Source of the DNA: Aphis gossypii
Lineage: Eukaryota > Arthropoda > Insecta > Hemiptera > Aphididae
Reading direction: 5' to 3'
Assembly: GCF_020184175.1 (NCBI RefSeq)
Contig: NW_026083109.1
Coordinates: 124,001 to 188,000 of the forward strand
Length of the DNA: 64,000 nt
Each line of letters opens with the position of its first letter. The first letter of the stretch is position 1. The notes beneath the pieces were generated by a model. The model was given only the letters and a program-made list of their open reading frames with translations. It did no database searches and was not told where the DNA came from. Position numbers and translations under genes: made by a program. Positions 1 through 9,955 of this stretch are shown here, one piece after another.

Positions 1-540
1 TATATGTATACGGTATATAGCTTGCTATATTATGTCTATACAGTAGTATATAATATAATATGGGACATTGGGACCTATTTATATATTAATATTATACAAT
101 AAACAATTTCGGGAAATCAATAAAGCCATAATCATCTATTTATGTTTAATATTAAGAACTGAACGGATAATATTATTAATAGTTTATGTGAGCCAATAAA
201 AATAATATCATTGTTGTGAAGTTGTGTCTAAATGTGGGTATGTGTATTACTGTATTGTCTGCACAAGTCACAACTTATTACGATGGTATATTGGTATGTC
301 CGTATAAATGTATAATTAACCGTATCGGGCCGTATAGAATTATTAGAAATTACGTAAATAAGCAATTACGAAAAATTATTATTATTTTAAAATCAATGGT
401 TTATTTTTCAAAATAAAAATATACCAAACCTTAGTTTTTGTGGTTCAAAAAAAAAAAAAAATATGTACCCATAATATATTTATCTAGATGAATTGAGTTA
501 GATAACACAATTATTCATCTAAGATAATTCATACAGATAA
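1..540. other. AT-rich stretch, no gene seen
   Basis: I see only AT-rich sequence with short homopolymers and no convincing coding region. The only ORF above 60 codons (216-416) has low-complexity composition and no recognisable motif. Confidence 0.5.
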
Positions 541-955
541 TGCTCAACACTGTCAAAGACAGATCATCGCACGTATGCTTGTCACCCGGTATAAAATATT
601 AGGCACTTAATTATCACCCTATAAAATGATATGAATATTGTCTGTCGCACGACGTTGCGCGGATAACGCAGAGGCGTGGGAAGAAGCGGATGCAGGTGAT
701 GCTGACCATCAGGGACCTGAAGGTACCACGGGAGTTCCTGGATGATATATAAGGGGGCTCAGATTAAGCACATTTCAGACGTGATCCACCAGAGTTAGAG
801 CGAGCACCTTCACTTCACCAAGATCAATAATTTTGTCATTTTGACTTAGAATATTTTTCAATAAAAACACTTAGAAAATATTTCACAGTCTTCATTTTTT
901 ACAATTAATCAATTCTACACTACATCATTCAATTGCTTGTACGTGGCACGTTACA
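541..955 (+). mobile_element. Solo LTR or LTR fragment, copy 1
   Basis: This segment matches 32590-33075 over several hundred bases. It has LTR-like promoter architecture on the plus strand: a TATA box (gatatataaggggg, about 745), a downstream AATAAA at about 861, and a terminal gtggcacgttaca ending in CA. The right edge at 955 is clear because both copies diverge after it. The left edge is uncertain; similarity to the second copy starts only near 565. No internal retroelement region or second LTR is adjacent, so it is a solo LTR or fragment. It abuts the 3' end of a P-type transposase gene on the other strand and supplies that ORF's last eight codons and stop. Confidence 0.6.
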
Positions 956-1819
956 AACCTTTGACTGGATAAATAGTTTATTAATAGCTTTATTTTTATA
1001 ATCATAAGATTTTAAGATTTTTTCAGTATGGAAACATATTAAAATGGCATCATCACTAGGGTAGCTCAATCCACCTTTATTATCATCTTTTTGTTTTAAT
1101 GTAATCAACGAATTCATGAAATCTTCTTCATTTACAGCACATAAAGCTGTTAAACATGGTTCACATCTAAGAACAGAAGTTAATTTGTGCACAACATATC
1201 CAGCAATATGAATTATTACTTCTTTTGAGAAATGACTATGAATATAATTATTTTGGCAAGTAATATAATCGTGGTCTGGTACAAAATTATTATGAATAAT
1301 TGAATTTTCTTCGGAATCTACTATATTATGATAATTATTATTTGAACTATTGTAAATAACTTTAACTGGATCAGAACTTGAATAATGCAAAATGTCTATA
1401 TGATTAAGTGGAATACAATTACCAGTATTAAAATTTTCAATATTATTTTGTCTAATGACCAATTTTTTATAAGCTGACCGAAACTGTCTAGCAGTTGGGT
1501 TGTTATTATGTCCTCCCATGGCTCTTACACTTCCAAAAAATAGCTATAAGTGGTCCTGACTCAACCTATATATGGGAATATGATTTAAATAACCAGGTTC
1601 AACTAATCTAGAGTATAATTTTAGCAATGAATTCAAACATGAAACAAATCCAATGAAACCTGTCTTTCGTTTAGATACCAACACTGGAATAAATTTCATA
1701 TTTTCTTTTATTTTTAAACCTTGGACATACTTTGTGAATCTAGAAGTAAAATCAGAAATTTCTTTACAATTATCATTACATAAAGCTCTTTTATTACCAA
1801 CACATTTAGTAGTATACAT
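929..1819 (-). pseudogene. P-element/THAP9-type transposase, C-terminal part (interrupted)
   Basis: Two minus-strand frames (1819-1544 and 1519-929) encode the C-terminal part of a P-superfamily (THAP9-like) transposase. The first carries SKRKTGFIGF and ends YRLSQDHL; the second begins GGHNNNPTARQF. These are the family's conserved blocks and are normally contiguous, so a frameshift lies around 1520-1545. The same blocks occur in the P copy at 51.2-53.3 kb. The gene is broken three times: at its 5' side by the Polinton at 1808, by the internal frameshift, and at its 3' end by the LTR ending at 955, which provides the artificial C-terminus and stop at 929. The upstream part continues in frame at 19939-20290. 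It is a dead remnant in its present state. Confidence 0.85.
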
Positions 1820-2085
1820 TTGTATGTTCTGCGCACTTTTGACTGCGGAGATTGTAAAATTTTAAGGAGGATTTTTCCCCTCAAACTTTTTTTTTCTCCG
1901 CTGTACCAGTAAAAAACACTGATTCCCAAAAACCATAATGTATGTTCTGCGCACTTTTGACTGCGGAGATTTTTAAAATTTAAGGTATAGTTTCCGCCTT
2001 TAACCAATTATTTTTTCCCCTGTTACACATAAAGTTTAAACAGTGTATACAACACACTTCAACACTATTTATTTCCCTTGTAAGT
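1808..2085 (+). repeat. Polinton left terminal inverted repeat
   Basis: This is inverted and highly similar to about 19590-19938. It contains internal direct repeats: the block tgttctgcgcacttttgac occurs at about 1828 and again at about 1942. The two TIRs differ by the number of these sub-repeats. The inner edge is approximate. Confidence 0.85.
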
Positions 2086-2267
2086 TAAACATTCAGGTTA
2101 CACTGTAATTTCATTTTTTTTAAATAAATTATAGATAAAAGTCGTTTTATTGAATTCATCCCAGTTCAGACAGTTCAGTTAATATTCAACCATCGTTCAA
2201 TCAGGTTCTGTTAGTTTTAATCAAGTTTAATTCATTTAAGTTTTTTTTATTTTATTTTTTATAAAAA

Positions 2268-2672
2268 ATGAATTTTCAACAAATTAACAACAGTTTTTGT
2301 TCACTTGTTTCGTTAGTACGAAACAATGCATATCCTACATATCCAGAATTCACTACATTTATATCAAGATTGAAAACATTCAATTTATTTCCGTTGACTT
2401 CATCTCAAGATAAATACTCATTAGCTGAAAGCGGTTTTATATATTCAGGGAAAAAAGATATTGTTGAATGTTTTTGCTGCGGTATTATATTGCATCGTTG
2501 GGAAAAAGAAGATAATCCATGGATTGAACATTCAAGATGGAATCCGAAATGTGTTTTTGTATTATTATCAAAAGGAAATCAGTTTGTTGAAAATGTAGTA
2601 AAAAAATATGGTAAGATTATCGATATTTGTGATTGTGATTGTGGATCAAGGTCATATGATACTGTTGTTTAG
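2268..2672 (+). CDS. BIR-domain (inhibitor-of-apoptosis-like) protein carried by the Polinton
   Basis: The 134-aa product has one BIR domain at about residues 28-100. The zinc ligands fit CX2CX16HX6C exactly (C68, C71, H88, C95), with the family landmarks GFIYSGKKD, DNPWIEHSRW and R34. The 5' leader from about 2100 has no other ORF, and AAAAAATGA places the start at 2268. There is no RING domain; the tail is short and cysteine-rich (CDCDCGS). BIR proteins of insects and of large DNA viruses bind caspases or IAP antagonists, and others act in cell division. Here the role is inference: suppression of host-cell death by a virus-like element, or simply a captured host exon. It lies inside the Polinton just after the left TIR, where accessory genes are often found. 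The ORF is intact although other genes of this copy are broken. Confidence 0.85.
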   Translation: MNFQQINNSFCSLVSLVRNNAYPTYPEFTTFISRLKTFNLFPLTSSQDKYSLAESGFIYSGKKDIVECFCCGIILHRWEKEDNPWIEHSRWNPKCVFVLLSKGNQFVENVVKKYGKIIDICDCDCGSRSYDTVV

Positions 2673-2779
2673 TTCATTAAATAAATATTTATTATTTTTT
2701 TTTTTAACTTTTTATATTTCAATAAAAAAAAATCTGAATTTAATAAACTTAAATGTGTTAATAACTTATTTAATACCTC

Positions 2780-2925
2780 GTGAACGTATAGCCTAGTGGG
2801 ATAAATCGTCTAATTTAAATTTAATATGTTAATGATTTTTAAAAAATGTTTCAGGTTCTATCGAATTAGGTAGGTAAGTATAATAATTCTTTACTGTTTA
2901 TCCAACTAGACACTATACGTTCACA
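2780..2925. repeat. Imperfect inverted repeat (hairpin-forming)
   Basis: The arms gtgaacgtatag (2780-2791, extending to about 2808) and ctatacgttcac (2914-2925, starting about 2898) are near-complementary over about 28 bp with an AT-rich loop of about 90 bp. It lies between two plus-strand genes of the Polinton. It could be a tiny MITE or a 3'-end structure. Confidence 0.5.
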
Positions 2926-3071
2926 TTTTTTTTTCTTTTTTAACCTTACATTTGTTTAGTATATAACATGTATGGATAAACAAAACTTGTTAGTTTGAGC
3001 TAAGCTGTCTAATGATCATATTCATATTTCTAGAAAAAAATACTGTTACTGTTTTTTTTTATTTTATCAAT

Positions 3072-3689
3072 ATGAATCCATCAATCGTTGTATCAAAATC
3101 TGTGTTCGATATTCGTCCTTTTAGTAAGAAAAGTGTAACCGTTGGACTTCTAGTTAATAAGCAAATTTCAATTATTATATTATTAGAATGTAAATTAACT
3201 AAAAAAGTTGTAACGTTAGATCTTGATCAGTGGTGTAAGTTAATGTGCGAAAACAATTTTAATACAATTATCGAAAATTTGCATACTCGTTGTAAACGTG
3301 TTGAGATAGCTGATAATTTTTTCTACTCTGTTAATGTAAACCAATCAACTATAGTTTTATATTCTAATGATAATTATATAACATTATCTCATATTGATCT
3401 TCATCGTTTGAAACAATTACAACATTGTATTGACTTGTATATTTTTGAAAAACAGAAAAAATTGGAATCATACCAAAAAACGTTTGATACAGCTTATACG
3501 TTAATTAAGTCTGACGTAAATGGGTTACCATCATCTTGTCAACGAAACGAATTTACAAATCAATATATTCAAAATTATGATTTCAGCTACAGCAATATAC
3601 AAAGTGAAGATTGTTCATTTATGTACGAGTTATTACAATTTCATTTTAATTCATTGTCGAACATGATATTACAAGATTTAGTGATGTAA
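3072..3689 (+). CDS. Polinton hypothetical protein, 205 aa
   Basis: I do not recognise a family. The reading frame opens upstream at 3012, but the ATG at 3072 (MNPSIVVSKSVF) follows a 3'-splice-like ttctag at about 3033 and an A/T-rich leader, and gives a more protein-like start. The product is mixed alpha/beta with several Cys and His (QWCKLMCE, LHTRCKR) but no canonical zinc motif. It has no signal peptide and no membrane segment after the ATG. It lies between the BIR gene and the minus-strand spliced gene, in the accessory arm of the Polinton. The frame is intact, which suggests a functional accessory protein; nothing more can be assigned. Confidence 0.6.
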   Translation: MNPSIVVSKSVFDIRPFSKKSVTVGLLVNKQISIIILLECKLTKKVVTLDLDQWCKLMCENNFNTIIENLHTRCKRVEIADNFFYSVNVNQSTIVLYSNDNYITLSHIDLHRLKQLQHCIDLYIFEKQKKLESYQKTFDTAYTLIKSDVNGLPSSCQRNEFTNQYIQNYDFSYSNIQSEDCSFMYELLQFHFNSLSNMILQDLVM

Positions 3690-4011
3690 TATAAAAAAAG
3701 TTTCTTAATTTATTTTAATTTATCGTTCTTGTAAAAAAAAAAAAAATGTGAAATTAATACCACTTGTATACTAACTTTCAATATTTTTATTTTTATTTTT
3801 TTTTATTTTTATTTTTATTTTTATTTTTATTTTAACCTATAAATGAATTATTATTTTTTTTTTTTTATCTAAATAATAAAAAATAAATATAAATATAAAA
3901 AATTTTTTTTTATTAAATAAAATTAATCCAACACCATATCCTATTACATACATTTTATAAGTTTATTTTTTTTGGTCTGTGTCTGAGAAGTTTCTTGGCG
4001 GGATGTCGCAT
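3690..4011. other. AT-rich intergenic DNA in the Polinton
   Basis: Between two convergent genes lies a T-rich (TTTTTA)n-like tract at about 3785-3835 and A-rich sequence. No ORF or known motif is seen. Confidence 0.5.
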
Positions 4012-4783
4012 CTATTTGTCGAAAACAGATTGAATGAGCGTCACCATTTCTTTGGCTGTAGTTAAATCATACGGATGCTGTCCTGTTAAAGATATTTTGA
4101 GTGAGCATTCAGCATGCTTCCATCTAAAAAAGTTAGGTTAGGTTAAATTAAATTTTATTATAAATATTTCACTTTAGTTAAATATATATATATATATATA
4201 TATATATTATTATTATTATTATTACCTATCTTGCAGAGCAAAATTAGCAATTTTAGCACATTTATAATGTGCTATAGTCCAGTAATCTACAGCCGTATTG
4301 TCTACAGGTGTCTTAACCGTTAATGAACAATCATCCTTTTTTATATTCAAGGTGTTCTCTGCATCGGTTGGTATAGTTGCATCTGTTATTAAATCTAATA
4401 TTTTGTCTGTATAACAAATAGCAGTGCTCTATAAAATAATAATTAAATTATATTTTTTTACTTTTTCGTAATATGTCATAAATTTATATAACTCACCTTT
4501 TTCGTCTTTTTCGATACTGGTTTCTTCCGGTTTTACAGCTAACCTTTTCGATGTACCTTTTTTTTGAGATGTTGTTGCAATATTATCCTATAATTAAAAT
4601 AGACGATAAGCTGATGACGGTTTACAAAATAAATTTTTCATAAAATATTTAATGTCTTTTAATTAAAATAATTATATATTATATTATAATAAAAAAAAAA
4701 TAAAAAATAAATGTTTTTTTTTTACTTACTTCGGAAAATACAACCGACTCCTCGTCATCGCTTTTAAATGAGTAGCAGGACAT
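4012..4783 (-). CDS. Spliced four-exon unknown gene inside the Polinton
   Basis: I infer four minus-strand exons: 4783-4730 (starts MSCYSFKSDDEE), 4587-4497 (lysine-rich), 4428-4226 and 4123-4012 (stop TAG). Each boundary has GT..AG signals (GTAAGT, GTGAGT and GTAATA donors). Exons 1-2 and 3-4 join in frame; exon 3-4 reads through ..FALQDRWKHAE.. The exon 2-3 junction is out of phase with the obvious sites, so a micro-exon, another site or an indel is needed. The product would be about 150 aa with an acidic N-terminus, a basic linker and a C-terminal domain containing YWTIAHYKCAKIANF and TAKEMVTLIQSVF. I do not recognise it. A TATA-like element at about 4875-4885 lies upstream on this strand. 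Introns in a Polinton accessory gene suggest nuclear expression and possible host origin. Confidence 0.55.
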
Positions 4784-4869
4784 TTTTTCAAAATTAAATT
4801 AATTTTATTAAAAAAAAAGTCTAGATTGTAAATCTGTTGAAGTAAACTGAATATACTGTATCGATGAGT

Positions 4870-4890
4870 CTCTTATATATATATAACCAC
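4870..4890 (-). promoter_or_regulatory. TATA-like element upstream of the spliced gene
   Basis: A ttatatatatataag run on the minus strand lies about 90 bp upstream of the ATG at 4783. It is at promoter-like distance, but AT-richness makes chance occurrences common. Confidence 0.35.
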
Positions 4891-5105
4891 TTCTACTCCT
4901 CCTCTTAAGTCTAAAATAATCAGTTCAGCTAAAACACTAACTAGAATAAAATTTGAAAGGTACGTCTTTTCAATTCGAAAAAATAGAATGTAATAACAAG
5001 TGCAATTTGTATCTAAAAGAATGTAATTGACTTCTACATTTCAATGTCAGATTTGAAAGGTTATATACAATTTAGCAAGGTACGTAATTTAGCAAGGTAA
5101 GATTA

Positions 5106-5545
5106 AAATTAATAATTGGTTATAGTAAACATGAAATAGAAACGTTAGTATATTTTGGAGACTACGCCGCCCAAATAGTTTAATATAAAGTGGTTGTGGT
5201 AGTATTAAGAATTAGACATACAGCTAGTTCAGTAGAAACCTATGTAGAAATCCGGCATATTACATTAGTTGTTAGATTTAGAATAATGAATATTAATATA
5301 TTAAATAATTGGATTACGAACATAGTTTTAATAATCGTTTATATATATATATATATATATATAATACATATATTTTAAAGATTAAAAAAATATGTATTTA
5401 AATAATTGGTTATAGTAAAATATGAAATAGAAACGTATAGTCGAATTTCCTGTTTACCATGACACGTACGTATATTTTTGGGGGACTACTCCCAAATAGT
5501 TTAATATAAAATGGGTTGTGGTAGTATTAAGAATTAGACAAAAGT
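5106..5545 (+). repeat. Duplicated leader/promoter-like segment
   Basis: Two related blocks (about 5110-5218 and 5400-5540) share aataattggttatagtaaa, gaaatagaaacgt, ccaaatagtttaatataaa and gtggtagtattaagaattag. They are separated by a (TA)n microsatellite at 5339-5362. No protein is encoded across both. The position, upstream of the plus-strand gene series, suggests promoter duplication, but this is inference. Confidence 0.6.
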
Positions 5546-5771
5546 TATGCCTCACTCACGCATAGACCGATGACATTGTTCTATACCTAACAATACATCG
5601 GGCTTGCTTTTATTATATTCAGTGAATAAATAACTTTTAATTCAAACTTCCTACACATACGACAAAGTGGACTTCGTCGTTAAATCGAGCTGAACCATCT
5701 TCACCAAGACCGGTTCACTACAACTAGAAGCCAGTATATTTTTTTTCAAGCATCTCCACGCTAACAGAAAT
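5545..5771 (+). other. Candidate non-coding leader exon ending in a splice donor
   Basis: The segment ends gctaacagaaat followed by gtaagtac at 5772, a good 5' splice site. No long ORF is present. 3' splice-like sites (tttcag 8957, tttttag 9437, atttcag 9948) lie directly before the three next plus-strand ORFs. It may therefore be a shared 5' UTR exon. This is inferred from sequence signals only. Confidence 0.35.
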
Positions 5772-6347
5772 GTAAGTACTATTACTTTACTACTATTAAC
5801 TAGCTTTAAATTAAATATTTACTATTATAATTTTCCACTATAAAAAATGATTCCATTTAATAATGGTATTTTACATAATTTGCACCACAAATAGGTTCAT
5901 TTAAATACATATGTAATTTGTATCAAAAATATAACATGTATTTGCGTTACATAAATAAATTAATTTTAGTTTTTTTTTTTTTTTACACCACGTTAAAAAA
6001 CGAAATGAAATATGTAATTTGTACCAGCCCTAAAATTGAGTATAGTACGAAACATTTTGAATAGTTCAAAAAGATTAGTGTGTAGTACAACATTTAAAAG
6101 TATGTCATTTATTATAATAATAATATGTATAATTTTATATCTTCACATTTTTTTTTTTCCAAACCACATATACACAGATACATCGTAAACAATATTTTGT
6201 GTTGTTACGTCTTATACACTTAATTATAGTTATTATTATTTTTTGTTATAATCAGCTTAGTTATAGTAAATGTACGGTATATACACGGAATATATTCTGT
6301 GGTAATATATATATATATATATATATATAAACAAAAAATAGTTACTA

Positions 6348-8507
6348 CAGTACGGTCCACGAAAACGTGCGGGTGACCGCTGCGCGCCTCGTGGCAATTT
6401 TGCGTCGGTGGTTGGTAAACTATTTCCCGCTAAATTTTGAAATTAATCGTGTACACACATATATGTACATTGTACAATGCGTATATTTTTTTTATAAAAT
6501 GTATATAATTGTACTCAATTAAAAAAAAAATTACCGTACATAAATTTGATAACTGCTATTTTATAATTAATAATATAAAAAAATCAAATAAATAAAAAAA
6601 ATATTATAAAAAATTGTTAATCGTCGTTTTCTTCGTCGCTACTACAGCTGCTGTCGTCGGAGTCAATTGTCATAATTATAGGTTCCATTATATGATCTCT
6701 GAAACCTTCTTTTGCATAATCTTCCTCTTGAAGTTTTTCTGCATGTCTTACACATCTTTCCCAATTACTTTGAGTGACAGCATCTATGGCTTCGTGCATA
6801 AGTCTTTCAACATCGGCTATTTTGAATGTGGTGTTTTTGGAAGCCACCTCTCCTTTCACTTGAGCCCAAATCAACTCAATCGGGTTGTATTGACAGTGAT
6901 AAGGTGGAAGTCGAACTACTTCATGTCCCATTTGAAATGCCGTCTCGTCTAACTGGTAGCGTTTCTCTCGTGGTCTTGCCATTTTGATCTTCTCTCTGAG
7001 CTCAGCCAAAGTTTCACACAGGGAAAACTCTATACCTTTTTCTGTCAGCCATTTTTGAACATCGACCTTTTTCGTACTTGATTTTGGTACATTCTCCACT
7101 AAAACGCTATGATATGGAGCATTATCCATAACGATGACACATGGCTCTTCTAACAATTGTAACATATTTATAAACCAATCATGGAATATTTGACTATTCA
7201 TTTGTGAATGGTAGTCGCCGTCATTTTTACTTCTAAAAATTAATTTAGAGCCAGAAATGAAACCAAATTTAGCTGCTCCAGCATGGCATACTATAAGGCG
7301 ACCACTCTTACCAATAGGCACTCTAAATCCTTCAAGATCCAATTCATTTTGCCAAATACTATTTCTCGAGTGGTTTTGATTCACCCAAGTTTCATCAAGA
7401 TAAATAACAGGTCTAGTGTCACCGCTCGAACGTAGAGTACACATTTTCCTTAAAAATGTGTTTCGAAGCGCCACAATATAGCTCCGTTCCATTAAAAATT
7501 TCCGACCGTTGCTACACTTTTTATATTTAAAGTGTAAGGATTGCAGAATTCTTTTCACAGATGTTTTAGATCCTTCAAAATTAATTTTTGTCTTCAAAGC
7601 TTCACATATCTTTCCAGAAGTTGGATATTCACCTACAATGATAATTTTCATTTATTATTTCATTTTTATTTGTTTATTTATTTATATTTCATTATTATTT
7701 AAATTGTAAAATACAGAGTGTTAATCAATACCATAGCTTTTTACAACATTATAATTAAAAAATATTAATTATTTAAATAAATATACATACATAATATTAT
7801 TAAACATATTTATATTTTTCAAATTGAAGTGTAGGTAGTGAGAAATTTTTACTTTTGACCCCCCCCCCCCAAAGTACCAACTAGTTTCACTTTCCTATCA
7901 GAAAAGTTACATTGAAGAAAATCCAAGCACTTTTACTGTCCTAAAGTAATGAGCTGAGTTTTTTTAAAAAACTCTGCTGATAAACTTTCCATAGCAGACA
8001 GTTTTTTGAAAAAAGTATACACGCGAAAAATCACTTGTTTACTTTGGCTATGAATATCATTGTGTGTACAAGAAGCCATTTTTAAAACGTGAGATTAAAA
8101 ATTGCGAAAATCAATACACTTTTCATTAAATATCAAAACTAATGACTAGGGAGCACCAAACGCACGTGGAGTCGATACAAGACAGAGATACGTTTGCTAT
8201 AGCTGTTAAATGCTTCAGGGTTTCAAGCCACTAGTCCCCACTATTATATCTAAATTCCAATTTCAAAATGTACGGATGTGCTATGCTATTGTTAAATAGC
8301 ACATGGGGTGCCGGACACCGGTTGCAGTTCATTCAATATAAAGGGATGTTCCTACATATAAAACATTTGGTTGCCTCACCGGTATTGCAGCCGCGCCGGC
8401 TGCAACACCAGCAGTTAGCACGGATCATATGTTAAGGTACACTGGCTTTCAGAGAAATCGCCACGAGGCGCGCAGCGGTCACCCGCACGTTTTCGTAGAC
8501 CGTACTG
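6348..8507. mobile_element. TA-flanked DD82E (Sailor-type, Tc1/mariner-related) transposon
   Basis: The left end CAGTACGGTC (6348) and right end GACCGTACTG (8507) are termini of TIRs of about 48 bp with one mismatch at the visible outer bases. They are flanked by TA on both sides (6346-6347 and 8508-8509). The TIRs are GC-rich, unlike the surrounding DNA. The single gene is a minus-strand DDE transposase. The element is nested within the Polinton, in what may be an intron. Near-identity of the TIRs and an intact ORF suggest a recent insertion. Confidence 0.9.
6617..7651 (-). CDS. DD82E transposase (DDE_3 fold)
   Basis: The 344-aa transposase catalyses cut-and-paste movement of the surrounding 2.16-kb element. 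Residues 1-75 look like the end of a helix-turn-helix DNA-binding region. The catalytic triad is D86 (IYLDETWVNQ), D176 (VIVMDNAPYH) and E259 (QYNPIELIWAQ). Exactly 82 residues separate D176 and E259, much longer than the 34-41 of ordinary Tc1/mariner. That spacing is the signature described for the Sailor (DD82E) group. The C-terminus is acidic (DSDDSSCSSDEENDD). The ORF is intact and its stop lies about 270 bp from the left TIR. The N-terminal HTH may be incomplete if an upstream exon exists. Confidence 0.88.
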   Translation of the reverse strand: MKIIIVGEYPTSGKICEALKTKINFEGSKTSVKRILQSLHFKYKKCSNGRKFLMERSYIVALRNTFLRKMCTLRSSGDTRPVIYLDETWVNQNHSRNSIWQNELDLEGFRVPIGKSGRLIVCHAGAAKFGFISGSKLIFRSKNDGDYHSQMNSQIFHDWFINMLQLLEEPCVIVMDNAPYHSVLVENVPKSSTKKVDVQKWLTEKGIEFSLCETLAELREKIKMARPREKRYQLDETAFQMGHEVVRLPPYHCQYNPIELIWAQVKGEVASKNTTFKIADVERLMHEAIDAVTQSNWERCVRHAEKLQEEDYAKEGFRDHIMEPIIMTIDSDDSSCSSDEENDD

Positions 8508-8966
8508 TAGCTTTTTCTTACAAAGTTTAGTTGATATAAATAGTTATAAATTATGTTTTATTTTTTTTAAAAAAATAGTTTAATATACTTAACAAGAATT
8601 TACTTATTTAATATATATAGAGAGAGTTTGTTTTACATTTATTTATAATTAAAGTATGATTGATTTTATATATTTTATGAATTATTGCTAAACAAAAATT
8701 TACTTATATATATATATATATACATTTTATTATAATTATAATTTTAATAATGTGAACAATGTCACAAATTATAATTTTAGTAAGTACAGATTAGATAATG
8801 CCCCTTTTTTAAATTTTATTTGGTGTGAATTATAAACTTGAAAAGTGGTACAAATTATTTTTTTTAGATGTGGTGTAAATGAGATATAGTTTTTACATTA
8901 CCTTTTTTATATTTAAAATAAAAAAATAAACGAATAAATATTTACCTATAATTTCAGAATTATAAA

Positions 8967-9288
8967 ATGGAATCTCCTCAAATCGTATACCTCCGATCTT
9001 TGATTGAAAAATTACATTTGAAAGTTTTAGAAAACCAAAAAAGTGTTGATCAAGATGAAGAAAGAAAAAAAATTGATATAAGAGCTTTAAATCAAAAAAT
9101 TAATAATTTATATAAAAAAAAAAGTAATAGATCTAGTTGAAATAGACAAGTTAAGAAATGAAAAAAGAAACGTTTTAGATGACTATAATTTTTCTTATTA
9201 TATTGATGAAAAATGTAATAGACGTATACGTTATCGTTTCTCAATTTTGAATAATCAACTAGAAGATTTAATAAATAAATTTGTTTAA
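8967..9288 (+). CDS. Polinton small coiled-coil protein 1 (one frameshift)
   Basis: From the ATG at 8967 (MESPQIVYLRSL) a highly charged, helix-forming sequence runs to an A9-10 run at about 9113-9123. There the frame shifts, then continues (LVEIDKLRNEKRN) to TAA at 9286-9288, for about 106 aa. Heptad-like Leu/Ile/Lys/Glu spacing suggests a coiled coil. A related but degenerate copy at 45992-46290 shares the reading frame on both sides of the break. This supports the gene being real and the break being either a sequencing indel or a mutation. A 3' splice-like tttcag ends 9 nt before the ATG. The function is unknown. Confidence 0.55.
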
Positions 9289-9440
9289 ATAAATCTATTT
9301 TTTTTAACCTAATTTATATTATTTCTTTAATCTATTTTCCATTTTTTCTTTTTTTTTATACACCTACTTATATAGAAGTATTACTTTGTTCATAATAGCT
9401 TTTCCAAAACATAAAAAAAAAAAATGTTTTTTTTTAGAAA

Positions 9441-9815
9441 ATGGATTTACTTAACCATATCTTAATTGAAATTCATCGATTGGATGAAGAAATCGATGAT
9501 AATGATGAGAAGGAAGTACAAAGTAAACATGAACAAAGAAAAACTATAATTTTAATCAAAAGAAAAATTAAAATATTAAGATATGAAAAATACTTAGCTA
9601 AAACACTTTTACAAGATATAAAAAAAATAAAAATCTTAAAAGAGAATATAATAAATTTGAGAAATGAAATATTACTTGTTAATAAATATTATGATTTGTA
9701 TGGTTATGTTAGATTTCGAAAACAGACGTTAGCTTATCATCTGCATAGCGATTATTGTACATTATTGGATGATCTAAATTTATTAACAGAATCTTTTTGT
9801 TTGAATTTAAAATGA
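9441..9815 (+). CDS. Polinton small coiled-coil protein 2
   Basis: The 124-aa protein starts MDLLNHILIEIHRL and is rich in Lys, Glu, Ile and Leu, with a long amphipathic helix over roughly residues 1-80. It ends in a less charged region with YHLHSDYCTLLDDL. No family is recognised. The start is fixed by ttttttagaaaATG, where a 3' splice-like site ends 3 nt before the ATG. Degenerate relatives occur at about 47535 and 47911, also preceded by ttttttagaaATG in the second case. It sits just upstream of the DNA polymerase and may be expressed with it. Confidence 0.6.
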   Translation: MDLLNHILIEIHRLDEEIDDNDEKEVQSKHEQRKTIILIKRKIKILRYEKYLAKTLLQDIKKIKILKENIINLRNEILLVNKYYDLYGYVRFRKQTLAYHLHSDYCTLLDDLNLLTESFCLNLK

Positions 9816-9955
9816 TTTTTTTTTAAAAAAAACTAAGTACTCATTGTTTATTTAAGAATTTTATTATTATTATTTTTTTTAAAAATGTAAAACAAAAAAA
9901 ACATACATTTATATATATATAAATTTAATGTGTTTTTTATTATTTCAGTCTCATT

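Noticed and set aside
1653..2007. ORFs spanning the left Polinton junction
   Set aside because: They cross the element boundary at 1808 or run through the TIR and have no motif.
7509..7709. Plus-strand ORF over the DD82E transposase
   Set aside because: It is the complement of the transposase start and flanking AT-rich DNA.
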